A program made the position numbers and the translations under genes. The notes under the pieces were generated by a model, which was given only the letters and a program-made list of their open reading frames with translations, had not been told where the DNA came from and ran no database searches. 64,000 nt of DNA, from contig NZ_JAMXIB010000002.1 in assembly GCF_024006985.1 (NCBI RefSeq), forward strand, positions 345,174-409,173. The letters run 5' to 3'. The DNA comes from Robiginitalea marina (lineage in GTDB: Bacteria; Bacteroidota; Bacteroidia; Flavobacteriales; Flavobacteriaceae). Below, in pieces: positions 55,247 through 64,000 of the stretch (the first letter of the stretch is position 1; the number at the start of each line of letters is the position of its first letter).

Positions 55247-56737
55247 TCAGGGTTTGATGAGAATGGTTTGCAGGGCCTGGGCGCTTATCGCAAGGTCTGC
55301 GGTGCGGTCACCCAGGGAGAGCGTAATGTTCAGGGGCTCCATCCCCTGGTTCAATACCACCACGGCCAGGGACCCGTCAGGGTTTTCTGCCGCCGTGACC
55401 TGGAGGGCTTCGCCGGAAGGCACCACCCCGATGCGCCGGGCGCCCGGGCGGATATACCGGCTGAAATGTGCAAGGGTGTAATAAATGGGGGTGAAATAGA
55501 CTTCATCCTGCTCAGGGTCGACGATGACCGGGGCCACACACCAGTTTTCAAACCAGTTGGGTCCGCCCTGTCGGTCGAGTACCATATTCCAGTCGATCCA
55601 ACCATCAACCCAGTTGTTCAGGCAGCCGATGATATCGCGGGCATACCGGTATACGGGCACGTATTTGGGGTGGAGGTGTTTCTGGTCTTCCGGGGCCCAG
55701 TCCCACCCCCAGTCCGTGGCCTCTTTGGACCAGTACCAGGCATCGTCACGCCATTTGGGGACCTCGGCATCCACGCAGGCTTCAGACTGGATCAGGTGTT
55801 TTTCCGGTGCTTTCTGATGGGCGTACTGCAGGGCTTCGGGAAAGACCTCAAAGGTACTGGCATACCAGTGTATGGCTGTGCCGTCGAAATATTTTGAGGT
55901 GCCTTCATCCCTGAACATTTCATCGACCCAGTGTTTCAGGTGCTCCCGGTTCTGGTCGTACCCGAGGATTTTTACATGCGATTTCCCCTCGGCTTCCAAC
56001 TTCGGCCCCAGGTGGTGTTGCACGAATTCGGTCATTTCCCGGGCCGTGAAGTGCATGCTCTCCCAGTTGTTGTCGTTGCCAAGGGGTTCATTTTCCACGG
56101 TAAACCCCCAGATATCGATCCCCTCCGCCTGGTAGGCATCGAGATACCGCGCAAAAAACAGGGCCCAGGTGTCGTAATACCCGGGCAGCAACTTCCCGCC
56201 GCGCCAGTCGTTGTTGTCTTTCATCCAGGGCGGGGCGGTCCAGGGGGAGGCCAAAATCTTAAACCCTTCTTCGGAAATTTGCATGGCCTCTTTGATCATG
56301 GGGATCAGGTCGTCGCGGTCCTCGTCAATACTGAAGTGCTCGAGCAAGGTATCGCCTGCCACCGGGGCGTAAGAATACTGCCCCAGGGAAAAATCGCAGG
56401 AATTCATGTGGGTCCGGGTAAGGGAGTACCGTGCGCCCTCAGGGCCAAAATACGCCTCCAGGATCTTTTTCCGGTTTGCCGGGCTCACCCGGTTCAGCAG
56501 GTAGGCTGAGGCTTCTGTAAAGGACCCCCCAAACCCGGTAATGGCCTGATACTTCTGCTCTGGCAGGAGTTGCACGGCTACGGCATCGCCGGCTACCGGT
56601 ACGGCCTCCACCCGGCTGAGTTGGTTGCCCTGGGCTGAGGTCTCGTAGACCTCCACTTCCAGGAGTTTTTTTTCTGAACAGGATCCCAAACTCATCGCAA
56701 TCATCAATATCAGTAAAGAGCCATATCGTGTTTCCAT
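55247..56737 (-). CDS. GH30-family glucanase lipoprotein
   Basis: A 496-residue lipoprotein: type II signal with Cys20 (MSLGSC). The GH30 signature is present: GFGGSFTEASAYLL, acid/base E217 in TVENEPLG and nucleophile E319 in LIQSEACV, plus a C-terminal beta-sandwich. In a laminarin context GH30 enzymes often remove beta-1,6-linked glucose branches; glucosylceramidase-like activity is the alternative. It lies 22 bases upstream of the MFS-GH17 fusion. Confidence 0.87.
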   Translation of the reverse strand: METRYGSLLILMIAMSLGSCSEKKLLEVEVYETSAQGNQLSRVEAVPVAGDAVAVQLLPEQKYQAITGFGGSFTEASAYLLNRVSPANRKKILEAYFGPEGARYSLTRTHMNSCDFSLGQYSYAPVAGDTLLEHFSIDEDRDDLIPMIKEAMQISEEGFKILASPWTAPPWMKDNNDWRGGKLLPGYYDTWALFFARYLDAYQAEGIDIWGFTVENEPLGNDNNWESMHFTAREMTEFVQHHLGPKLEAEGKSHVKILGYDQNREHLKHWVDEMFRDEGTSKYFDGTAIHWYASTFEVFPEALQYAHQKAPEKHLIQSEACVDAEVPKWRDDAWYWSKEATDWGWDWAPEDQKHLHPKYVPVYRYARDIIGCLNNWVDGWIDWNMVLDRQGGPNWFENWCVAPVIVDPEQDEVYFTPIYYTLAHFSRYIRPGARRIGVVPSGEALQVTAAENPDGSLAVVVLNQGMEPLNITLSLGDRTADLAISAQALQTILIKP

Positions 56738-56777
56738 AATCCCTTATAATTCTTCCCCCTTTCCCGGGGGCCGTTTT

Positions 56778-58163
56778 TCAATACATCGCTGCCTGCTCTT
56801 CTGTGGTAGGGGGCACCAGCACGGTTTGCATCAGGGCCTCCAGGTCACCCCCATAGGTCTTCACCACTGGGTTCCCGCCCCGGGTCATTCCCTTGAACAC
56901 CCCCTGATCCACCAGGTCCCAAAGGGCATATTTGGCCTCCCCTTCTATGGTAAACAGCCCGAAATGGTTTTCCGACCCTTTCTGGTTTTGGGCGTCCTTC
57001 CACTTTTCGTTAAAAGCTTCGAAATAAAAGCAGGAAATCCCTTCGCGGGTAGTCCAGTCGCGCATCAGCCGGTAATACAGGCCAGCCTTGTATTCGTCCG
57101 TCGCCCTGGACCCCCCGGGGCCATAATGCCCGTTCGAAACAGTCGCCCACCCGGTTTCCCCGATATGGATGGGTTTGTCTGCCCCCACGCTTCGGACGTA
57201 CTCCGAAACCTTCCGGTACTGCGCCTGTGCGAATTCCAGGGCGCGTTGCATGGCAGCATGGATCTTTTCGAGATCCTCCTCCCCCTCTTCGCTATCCGGT
57301 ACGCCCCAGAAAGCCGGGTTGTAGTGGGTATTGTGATAGGGATAGGTGTGCATGGAGATGTAGTCCACTGCGTGGATCAGTTTCTCAAGTGCATCGGTAT
57401 GGTACTCAGGGTCTCCCCCGCCCCAGGAGGCAAAATCGTCAGAACTGGTGATCCACAGGGTTTGGGGGAGCTTCCCTTCCTTTTTAAGGCCCTGGAGGTG
57501 GGTTACCCATTTCAGGATCACCGAAGGTTCCACATAATAGCTGGCAGCCCATTTGACCATGGCTTCATTGCCCACGGCCAGTATTTTTACTATGTCGGGG
57601 TATTCATTCGCAAGGGCTGCGGCCCGTTCGATTTCCCCGGCATTCTGCTCGCTTTCCACGGAATGGTCCGGGGCCAGGTCGGTCCAGGCGTTCTTGCAAT
57701 CGATCCAGGCACCGAGCATTACGTACATTTCAAAGGCCGGGTCCTCCTGCTTCAATTGCCGGATGGCCCTGAGCACATTGGAGGCATGGGGCAGCTGCAC
57801 ATTATAGGTGCGCAGGATGCGGATGCCCATCGCATGGAGGATCTTCAGGTCTTCCCTGAGCTGTTCCACCGTGGGTTGGGACTCCCGGGTTATGTCGCGA
57901 TACCCCCCAAAGGATATGGCCGGGTATTGTTTGTTGCCCAGGATGTCTTTTGCAGTCACTTCTTTCGTCATGTCAGGTTTGGGTTCGCCCGGGGAGGCCT
58001 TTTGTTCTTTACACCCCAGCCCGATCAGGGACAGGAGGGCGCAAAACGCAAATTTCAAAAAGCCGACCCCCGGGCGGTAGTTTACTTCATGGTTCTTTTT
58101 CGGCGCGTTACTATACTTGAACATAGCGATCGTTCTTATGGTTTCCCCGGCATTCGGAATCAT
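56778..58163 (-). CDS. GH17-family lipoprotein
   Basis: A 461-residue GH17 protein. A hydrophobic leader ends in LIGLGC with the lipid Cys at 51, after an unusually long positively charged N-region. Acid/base E200 is in LAVGNE and nucleophile E336 in HIGETGWA. The start overlaps the end of the GH149-like gene by four bases (ATGA), so the two are coupled; an ATG at 58124 would give a shorter leader. Predicted site: outer face of a membrane, where it would trim beta-1,3-glucan before import. It is only distantly similar to the two cytoplasmic GH17 domains. Confidence 0.85.
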   Translation of the reverse strand: MIPNAGETIRTIAMFKYSNAPKKNHEVNYRPGVGFLKFAFCALLSLIGLGCKEQKASPGEPKPDMTKEVTAKDILGNKQYPAISFGGYRDITRESQPTVEQLREDLKILHAMGIRILRTYNVQLPHASNVLRAIRQLKQEDPAFEMYVMLGAWIDCKNAWTDLAPDHSVESEQNAGEIERAAALANEYPDIVKILAVGNEAMVKWAASYYVEPSVILKWVTHLQGLKKEGKLPQTLWITSSDDFASWGGGDPEYHTDALEKLIHAVDYISMHTYPYHNTHYNPAFWGVPDSEEGEEDLEKIHAAMQRALEFAQAQYRKVSEYVRSVGADKPIHIGETGWATVSNGHYGPGGSRATDEYKAGLYYRLMRDWTTREGISCFYFEAFNEKWKDAQNQKGSENHFGLFTIEGEAKYALWDLVDQGVFKGMTRGGNPVVKTYGGDLEALMQTVLVPPTTEEQAAMY

Positions 58164-61100
58164 TTCAGCATCTCCTCCTCAATGTAGGCAACCACCTGCT
58201 GAACCTCCCCGGTGCGGTAAAAAATCTTCCTGCTGGTTTCCCGGTCGAGGGAGAGGGTATCGCGCCTGGTTTTGCTGCCGTCTGCCATGAGGATCTCAAG
58301 GCCTTCCCCGGCCGACAGCCGGTAGATGACCGGAACCTGACAGCAGGTAAAGAATAGGGAGCCGGGCTCAAGGGCTACTTCCCGGGGCGTTCCCTCCAAA
58401 TCTACATAGCTGAAGGAACAGGGTTCCCTGAGGAATTCTTCCTTACGCAGCAGGTAGGGGTGGAACCGGAGGTCACCCCCTTCCACCAACAAGCCCAGTT
58501 CACCAAACCGGCTGAGGATATCCTCCTTTACCTGCCCGGTCATCCCAGGTTGCTGGGCCCCTTTCCCCATTGGGGTGTGCGAGTACGGATCCGTGGGAAA
58601 GGCCCCGTAAAGCGACGGGGGTTTGTGAACCCCTATGCCGGCATTGATCTCATAGTAATGCTCCAGCAGCCTTCCGATAACCGAAGCATCGGCTTTGGAA
58701 TGAATCGCTTGCAGGCACGATTCCTGCACGGCCAGCTGCAATTTGGAAACCATATGCCAGTAAATGGACCCAAGGCCCTCATAGCCGTAAAAGGTGCCGG
58801 ACCGCCCGGTAAATTCCTTATGGTTGAAAACCGTTTCGAAAGCTTCCAGGACCCCGGCTTTTTCCTTTTCATTCAGATGGGTGAAGTCGTTTACGGGCAA
58901 CGCGTCCAGGGCCTTTTTCAGATCCGCCGCGTTCTTGAAATTCCCGTTAAAGTGGAATTCCCCCCTGACATCCGTCACCAGGATGCTCCGGTCTTCCCTG
59001 GCGAGCAGTTCGCCCATCAGCGCAGATTTCGCAACCAGGTCCTTTGGGATGGTATTTTTTTCAAAAAACCCGGGGAGGTCCTTGTTGGGGTAGAGCAGGT
59101 AGCTGTACTGGTCTTCGCGGAACAGGCGGCTCGCCTTCAACCCGTCGAGGACATCCAGGCTTTCCCGGGCGGAAAGGTAGCCCGAGCTCAAAACAGCCAC
59201 CTGGCCCTCCAGCATTTCGGTCAGGTATTCGATATGTATCCGGTCGTCGCCTTCCACGGTCATCAGGTTATAGGCGTGGTACAGGGCATCGGGCCGCCGG
59301 TTTGCCCTGATGGACTGCTCGAGGTATTCCAGGCACAGGGTTGCCATGGCTTTGGCCTCAGAAAGGGGCAAAGCGCGTTTTTTCCCCGTAAAGGCTTTCT
59401 CGTAGATCTGTTGCCTGTAGGCGCTGCCCGCTTGCCCAAGGCCATCCAGGACCCTCTTGCGGGCCTTGTCATCAAGGCCTTTCGAAAGGGTGATGTGCTG
59501 GTCCCGAAGGGTTGCATAAACCCCTTCAAAAAAGGAATGCAACTCCGCCGAGATGGTAATTTCACCGGCCGGGGCCGTTTCCAGCAGATCGCGGAAGAAC
59601 ACCATAAACCGCCTGAGGTAGTACAGGGTCACCATAGATACCCCATTGCCCACTAAGGCATTGTTGGCATCGTTCCATTCGGGGCGCTGGGTATTCATCC
59701 AGATCCCGCCTTCGGGTATGAAATTCGAGAGTTTGGCCAACAGGGTGGCCAACAGCTTCTCGAGCAGGTTCACCCGGTAGATTGCCCCCCCCTGGTCGCG
59801 GAGCAGCGCGCCGTCGGCCCCCATGGCCTCCCGGTCACGGCGGATCTGCCGGTCGAGGTGCTCGTCGAACAGGATGGTGTCCTTGGGGTTGCGGAGCAGG
59901 TCCTCATAGCTTTTGATCCGGTAGGGTACATTGGCATAGACGAAAAATTCCTGCGGCAGGTACTGGTTAAGCCTCCCGGGAAAGTGTTTTTCCGAGAATT
60001 CGAGGAATTTCAACAGGTAAATGATCTGGTGGTCGCCCCAGTAGCCGATATAGGACCAGGGATCGTCCGGCTCGATCACTTCCCAGTCGAACCCGTCCTT
60101 GGTTACCCGGTACGGGTTGTAGCCGTCGAAAGTACTGGCATTCAAAAACTTTTGGATCATCCCGTCGATAAAATCGGGATAGGAATGGGCCAGGGCTTCC
60201 CAATTCTGGAAGATATCCCTCCAGTTGCCCTCGTAATCGAGGATCTTGGAGCCGTCCACTTCGCTTCGGGTATTGATGGAGAAGGCATTCCAGGGCCGGC
60301 TGGGGTCGCCGTGCCTGCGGCTGAACTTCAGGGGGAGGTACTCCAGGGCGAGCCGTTTGAGGTCGGGGTTGCCGGCCTTATGGGCAAAATCCTTCAACAT
60401 GGAGAGCGAGAACACCCCGGGAAGGGCCTGTAGTGGCTCCCGGAAGGCATCAAAGGTTTTCCGGTTGGCGTGCTTCAGGTAGTTCTCAAAGTCCCACTTT
60501 TCAATCTGGTAGGAATCGTCGAAAATGCCCCCCCGCATAATATTGAACAGGGTGTTCGAGAAATGGCGGGTATCGCGAAGGGAGTCGCTGCTGCACTGCA
60601 GCCCGTCCGAAGCGGCGCAGAGCCCGATCAGGTTCCGCGTCCCAAGGTCGATGTCGTCCAGCACCTTTTGCTGCAGGTGGGCGTCTTCCCGGATCTCACG
60701 GTCCAGTGCAGCAATGGCCGCATGGTCCTGGTTGACATTGGCCACGATCAGCCATTCTTTGGTTTCCCCTGCCGCGAGGGTGCACTCCGATGCCAGCAGG
60801 TAGGCCCCTTTTTCGGCCTTGACATCGGTTTCCTGCTGCAGCTTCACCCCCTTCCTGAAGGCCGGCAGCTGGAGGGAAGAAAGCAACCGTGCAGGATTCT
60901 CCAGGCCCAGGGACCAGGCGATATTTGCCTTAAGGGCCTCACTGGGCTCAGCCTTGTCGACGATAATGGCCGACAGGGCGTAAATGCCCAGGCCGGACCC
61001 TTCCAGGAGCTCGCTCCGCTTATAGGCGTCCACCAGGTTACTCTGCCTGTTCTGGAGGTCGCTACCCACCCCATAGGGCAGGATATTCTGAATCCCGTCC

Positions 61101-61600
61101 AAAAGGCTGATTTTTAGGGGGGCATTCCCATCGTTGACCAGCCGGGATTTGCGGACAAACCCGTAGGCATTGCTCGAATTCCACTGGTAGCTGAACCTCA
61201 GGCCAAGGTCGTGGTTGACCTCCTCGAAAACAATCTTGTTTCCATAAAGGTTTTTGTAGAGGTTCCTGCTGGTCTTAAAAATCCCGGAAGCCCGCTCGGA
61301 AGAGGGCTCCCAAACGTGAGTGGCGCCGTCCTTCTCCACCCGGAACAACGACTTGGGCCCGGTGATTTCGGCAGACTCGGTTATTTTATCATCGGTATAG
61401 TAGGGAAAGAGCGCGAAGTTGGCATTTTTGCGCCCGGCGGTCAGCCCGCCGTTGCTTGAAATGAACATCCAGTGGTTGGAGTCGCTCACAATACTCATGA
61501 AAAAAGGACGCATGGCATCGCTGTCGGCGATTTTGAAATAGCGTTCCCCCTCTAATTCTATTTGTTCCAATGGGTGGTTGTTAGGTTCTGTTGTTTTCAT
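58160..61600 (-). CDS. Large beta-1,3-glucan phosphorylase-like protein (GH149)
   Basis: A 1,146-residue cytoplasmic protein with no signal peptide. Size, the FRVEKDGATHVWEPSS and WNAFSINTRSEVDGSKILDYEGNW-type central blocks, WGDHQIIYLL and IPEGGIWMNTQRPEWNDANN fit a GH94/GH149-type (alpha/alpha)6 phosphorylase, and its length is that of GH149 (about 1,100) rather than GH94. GH149 releases glucose-1-phosphate from beta-1,3-oligoglucans using phosphate. The catalytic Asp cannot be fixed by eye; DPW in the WEVIEPDDPWSYIGYWGD stretch is a candidate. The family call rests on length, motifs recalled and laminarin context. Confidence 0.72.
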   Translation of the reverse strand: MKTTEPNNHPLEQIELEGERYFKIADSDAMRPFFMSIVSDSNHWMFISSNGGLTAGRKNANFALFPYYTDDKITESAEITGPKSLFRVEKDGATHVWEPSSERASGIFKTSRNLYKNLYGNKIVFEEVNHDLGLRFSYQWNSSNAYGFVRKSRLVNDGNAPLKISLLDGIQNILPYGVGSDLQNRQSNLVDAYKRSELLEGSGLGIYALSAIIVDKAEPSEALKANIAWSLGLENPARLLSSLQLPAFRKGVKLQQETDVKAEKGAYLLASECTLAAGETKEWLIVANVNQDHAAIAALDREIREDAHLQQKVLDDIDLGTRNLIGLCAASDGLQCSSDSLRDTRHFSNTLFNIMRGGIFDDSYQIEKWDFENYLKHANRKTFDAFREPLQALPGVFSLSMLKDFAHKAGNPDLKRLALEYLPLKFSRRHGDPSRPWNAFSINTRSEVDGSKILDYEGNWRDIFQNWEALAHSYPDFIDGMIQKFLNASTFDGYNPYRVTKDGFDWEVIEPDDPWSYIGYWGDHQIIYLLKFLEFSEKHFPGRLNQYLPQEFFVYANVPYRIKSYEDLLRNPKDTILFDEHLDRQIRRDREAMGADGALLRDQGGAIYRVNLLEKLLATLLAKLSNFIPEGGIWMNTQRPEWNDANNALVGNGVSMVTLYYLRRFMVFFRDLLETAPAGEITISAELHSFFEGVYATLRDQHITLSKGLDDKARKRVLDGLGQAGSAYRQQIYEKAFTGKKRALPLSEAKAMATLCLEYLEQSIRANRRPDALYHAYNLMTVEGDDRIHIEYLTEMLEGQVAVLSSGYLSARESLDVLDGLKASRLFREDQYSYLLYPNKDLPGFFEKNTIPKDLVAKSALMGELLAREDRSILVTDVRGEFHFNGNFKNAADLKKALDALPVNDFTHLNEKEKAGVLEAFETVFNHKEFTGRSGTFYGYEGLGSIYWHMVSKLQLAVQESCLQAIHSKADASVIGRLLEHYYEINAGIGVHKPPSLYGAFPTDPYSHTPMGKGAQQPGMTGQVKEDILSRFGELGLLVEGGDLRFHPYLLRKEEFLREPCSFSYVDLEGTPREVALEPGSLFFTCCQVPVIYRLSAGEGLEILMADGSKTRRDTLSLDRETSRKIFYRTGEVQQVVAYIEEEMLK

Positions 61601-61643
61601 GATTCATGATGGGTTTCCCCGGGTTATTAAACCTGCCCGGGCC

Positions 61644-63185
61644 TCAGGACCTGATCAGGGCCTGCTCTACCTCTTCCAGGGTTTTTCCTTTGGTTTCAAT
61701 CACATACCTGTAGACAAAAAGTATCGCCAAAAAAGACAGCAGGGCATAGATGGCAAAGGTGGCTGTCGGCCCGAGTTGCGTCAGTTCCCAGGGGAAGACC
61801 TGGGTCACCGTAAAACTCACCAGGGAATTGAAGAACCCCACCACCGAAATGGCGATGCCCTTGATTTTCCCGGGGAAGATCTCCGAGATCAGGGTCCACA
61901 TCACCGGCCCCAGGGAAATGGCGAAAGCCGCCACATACAGCAAGATGGCCACCAGCACCAGCACGGCATTGATCCGGATGACCCCGGAAATCTGGTTCCG
62001 CTGGAAGTCGAGGAATTCAGCTTCAGAAAGCATGGGCTTTACTTCCGCAAACAGGGCAGACTGGCTGTCGAAGGAACGCCCTTCCAAAGCCCTAAGGGTT
62101 TCCCGGGTTTCCACCGGCGCGATCTTGTCCAAAGATTCCCGGTCAAAGTCGTAGGTAGCCCTGCCGAAAGCCAGGGTCGCAAGCAACAGGGCCACGGTCA
62201 TGGCCCCCGTACCGATAAGCAGGAGCGGTTTTCGCCCCAGGGAATCGATAAGCCGAATGGCCAGCAGGGTAAAGGCAAGGTTGGTCAGGCCGACTACAAT
62301 GGCCTGTAAAAAAGAAGCGTCCGTACTACCGCCGGCCTGTTCAAAAATGGTCGGGGCATAATAGAAAATGGCATTGATGCCAGTGATTTGCTGGAAGAAG
62401 GCAATTCCCAGGGCAATGGTCATGATGGTGGCGTATTTCCGGTCAAAAAGGTCCGATAGCTTTCCCTTGGTTTCCTTCCTGGCCTGCCCGCGCTGGATTT
62501 CGGCAATGGTAAATTCCGCGTATTCCTCCCCCCCGATGCGCATGAGGATCTTCCGGGCCAGTTTTACCTGGTTCAGCCGCAGGATCAACCACCGGGGGCT
62601 CCTCGGGACGGTAAAGAGGGCGAGGAAATAGATTACGGCCGGGATGGCTTCCACCCCAAGCATCCACCGCCAGCTTTCAGAACCATGGTTAACCAGGAAA
62701 TAATTTGAAAAATACGCCACGGAAATCCCGATAACGATATTGAGCTGGTTAAAGGAGACCAGGCTGCCCCTTAGTTTTGGGGGGGCTATTTCCGCAATAT
62801 AGATCGGCGCTATCAGGATCGCCCCGCCGATGCCAATCCCCCCGATAATCCTGGCTACGATGAATTCGGTATAACCAGTGGCCAGGGCAGACCAGGTGGC
62901 AGAAATGGCAAACAGGGCCGCTACGGCAATCAGGACCTTTTTGCGCCCGAACCGGTCGGCCATGGGCCCGGCCAACAAGTTTCCGGCCATGGCGCCAAAG
63001 ATCACACACCCCACTGCAAAGCCGAGCATGGCATCCGTCATCGCGAAGTACACGGTAATCCCTTTCACCGCCCCCGAGATAACGGCACTGTCAAATCCCA
63101 GCAAAAACCCCCCGAGCGCCACAATCAGGCTGATTAGGATGGTGTAGGACTTGTTCATTTTTACGACCACGCTGGGGTTGTCCAT
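61644..63185 (-). CDS. Sugar-porter family MFS transporter
   Basis: A 513-residue inner-membrane protein with 12 helices. Family signatures: ADRFGRKK between helices 2 and 3, PRSPRWLI, QQITGINAIFYYAPTIFE in helix 7, and IETKGKTLEEVE at the C-terminus. A loop of about 60 residues near residue 330 separates helices 9 and 10, as in many Bacteroidota sugar porters. It probably imports glucose or a short glucoside with protons. It opens the operon below the hairpin at 63279-63321. The start could also be ten codons in (63158). Confidence 0.9.
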   Translation of the reverse strand: MDNPSVVVKMNKSYTILISLIVALGGFLLGFDSAVISGAVKGITVYFAMTDAMLGFAVGCVIFGAMAGNLLAGPMADRFGRKKVLIAVAALFAISATWSALATGYTEFIVARIIGGIGIGGAILIAPIYIAEIAPPKLRGSLVSFNQLNIVIGISVAYFSNYFLVNHGSESWRWMLGVEAIPAVIYFLALFTVPRSPRWLILRLNQVKLARKILMRIGGEEYAEFTIAEIQRGQARKETKGKLSDLFDRKYATIMTIALGIAFFQQITGINAIFYYAPTIFEQAGGSTDASFLQAIVVGLTNLAFTLLAIRLIDSLGRKPLLLIGTGAMTVALLLATLAFGRATYDFDRESLDKIAPVETRETLRALEGRSFDSQSALFAEVKPMLSEAEFLDFQRNQISGVIRINAVLVLVAILLYVAAFAISLGPVMWTLISEIFPGKIKGIAISVVGFFNSLVSFTVTQVFPWELTQLGPTATFAIYALLSFLAILFVYRYVIETKGKTLEEVEQALIRS

Positions 63186-63278
63186 AGGATTTTATTGAAA
63201 TTTCTGATTTTGAAAAAGTACGCCTTTTATTAAAGAATAAAAAACCGCACCTCCATTGCCTTTATACCATGTACCTTG

Positions 63279-63321
63279 AAAAAAGGTTAGCCATAACGAG
63301 GTGTTTATGCTAACCTTTTTT
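63279..63321 (-). terminator. Hairpin terminator between binding protein and transporter
   Basis: A 17-bp stem with one bulged C runs from 63279 to 63321 (arms beginning aaaaaaggttagc and its complement) around a loop of eight bases, flanked by six A and six T. It can end transcription of the upstream minus-strand gene, and, being symmetrical, may also work in the other direction. Confidence 0.8.
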
Positions 63322-63374
63322 ATTCAGGATATAGAAATTTAATCTTGTAGTACAACTATACCCGGGTTACGGAT

Positions 63375-64000
63375 TTAGTTGATCGTTACGGAAACATTAT
63401 CAATATTCATCGAGACATTGCAGCCGCTGACTGCACCACAAACCGCTTCAATCAAAAAGGAAATACCCTCGGATACATCCGTTCCGGGCGGAATGGTGTA
63501 TGATCCGGTGTAAGTGGACCAGGTTCCTCCAGGTGCCGGAGCGGGCGTCAGGACCTGAGTGAAGGAAACACCACCTGCCCCTTCTCCAAAAAGGAGGACA
63601 TTTACGGCAGCTCCGGGTTGCACAACGGATCCGATCAGGTCAAACTGCACCCGGATTTCGTCCCCGGCTGCAACGGTTCCTGCCCCTATTCGTTCCTGCT
63701 TAAAAGCAGGGTTCCCGCCCGTATCCCCCACGGTGAGTTTTCCGGACCAGGTTCCCCCATTGCTTACAGTATTATCCAAAGAAGCAGATCCACCGTTTTG
63801 GAACAGGAACCAACCCGTTTCGTCGCCAGTCTCAAAATCCCCGTTTGTGGCTATACTAGCACCCGTAGATCCACCGCCTCCGGCACTTTCATTGCTGCAC
63901 AACCTGATGTTGTCGAACTGTATCGTCCAGTCGCCGCTGCCATCACCGGCCGTGCCATTGTCCATGATCAGGGTGATCGCCGTGACTGAGCCCACATTGC
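63375..64000 (-). CDS. C-terminus of a secreted CBM4-like glycan-binding protein (partial)
   Basis: The frame continues to the right edge. It shows the end of one carbohydrate-binding beta-sandwich (WTIQFDNIRLC), a serine/glycine linker, then a complete second CBM4/9-type module (NGDFETGDETGWFLF, MNIDNVSVTI at the end). Two modules in tandem without a catalytic residue suggest a surface glycan-binding protein that feeds the operon, or the tail of a glucanase such as GH16. The start shown at 63995 is internal; the N-terminus lies outside. Confidence 0.65.
   Translation of the reverse strand, partial: NVGSVTAITLIMDNGTAGDGSGDWTIQFDNIRLCSNESAGGGGSTGASIATNGDFETGDETGWFLFQNGGSASLDNTVSNGGTWSGKLTVGDTGGNPAFKQERIGAGTVAAGDEIRVQFDLIGSVVQPGAAVNVLLFGEGAGGVSFTQVLTPAPAPGGTWSTYTGSYTIPPGTDVSEGISFLIEAVCGAVSGCNVSMNIDNVSVTIN

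Noticed and set aside
56826..58187. 453-residue plus-strand open frame
   Set aside because: It is antisense to the GH17 lipoprotein, which has both catalytic glutamates and a lipobox.
58460..59656. 398-residue plus-strand open frame
   Set aside because: It is antisense to the GH149-like phosphorylase and has no recognisable motif.

Overview
The window looks like a chromosomal segment of a GC-rich marine member of the Flavobacteriaceae, something like Robiginitalea. The reasons are a Bacteroidota-type long PurM, a glutamine synthetase III next to a eukaryote-type glutamine synthetase II, several families common in Bacteroidota (DUF6090, DUF2147, DUF2490, M56 with a TonB-plug-like tail), promoter-like TAnnTTTG boxes and a laminarin-type glycan locus. 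The organism assignment is inference. Most reading frames on the strand opposite a real gene are shadows caused by the high GC content and are left out.

Layout. 1-15.5 kb is a housekeeping block: the start of a B12-dependent acyl-CoA mutase fused to its GTPase chaperone (IcmF, cut by the left edge), pyrF, prfA, a Rieske lipoprotein, purM, divergent GSIII and GSII genes, a Ca2+/Na+ antiporter, a BlaI/M56 regulatory pair with three evenly phased operator dyads, a 20-residue hydrophobic micro-ORF with its own promoter and terminator, a 50-residue conserved peptide, apt and tRNA-Arg(ACG).

15.5-31.9 kb behaves like a decayed genomic island inserted at tRNA-Arg. The 3' end of the tRNA recurs at 16844-16870 and 31874-31889, each time followed by a terminator hairpin. 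Base composition drops in much of it, several genes are broken, and a palindromic repeat family clusters at both ends. Intact cargo: a DcaP-type porin, an S12 serine hydrolase, a class A beta-lactamase-like protein, a Tat-exported M81 (MlrC-like) metallopeptidase, an exported amidohydrolase, two tandem D-aminoacylase-like lipoproteins, a small conserved protein and a MalT-type LuxR regulator. Together they suggest an exported set for hydrolysing unusual amide or peptide substrates. No integrase is visible.

32-51.9 kb is an accessory region of single genes: DUF502, outer-membrane barrels, a saccharopine dehydrogenase-like reductase, an exported GH13 alpha-glucosidase, a BamA-like protein, two convergent S12 serine hydrolases, membrane proteins and DUF808. 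It also holds gene remnants (an Omp85 C-terminus, DUF6624) and long gene-poor gaps.

52-64 kb is a minus-strand beta-1,3-glucan (laminarin-type) utilisation operon. From its upstream end it holds the C-terminus of a surface glycan-binding or CBM4-like protein, a hairpin terminator, a sugar-porter MFS, a very large GH149-like beta-1,3-glucan phosphorylase, a GH17 lipoprotein, a GH30 lipoprotein, a GPH-type MFS transporter fused to a cytoplasmic GH17 domain, and a second signal-less GH17. The arrangement implies trimming outside or in the periplasm (GH17 and GH30 lipoproteins), import by the GPH carrier, immediate cleavage by GH17 domains on the cytoplasmic side, and phosphorolysis by the GH149-like enzyme. 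The carrier-hydrolase fusion is the most unusual protein in the window.
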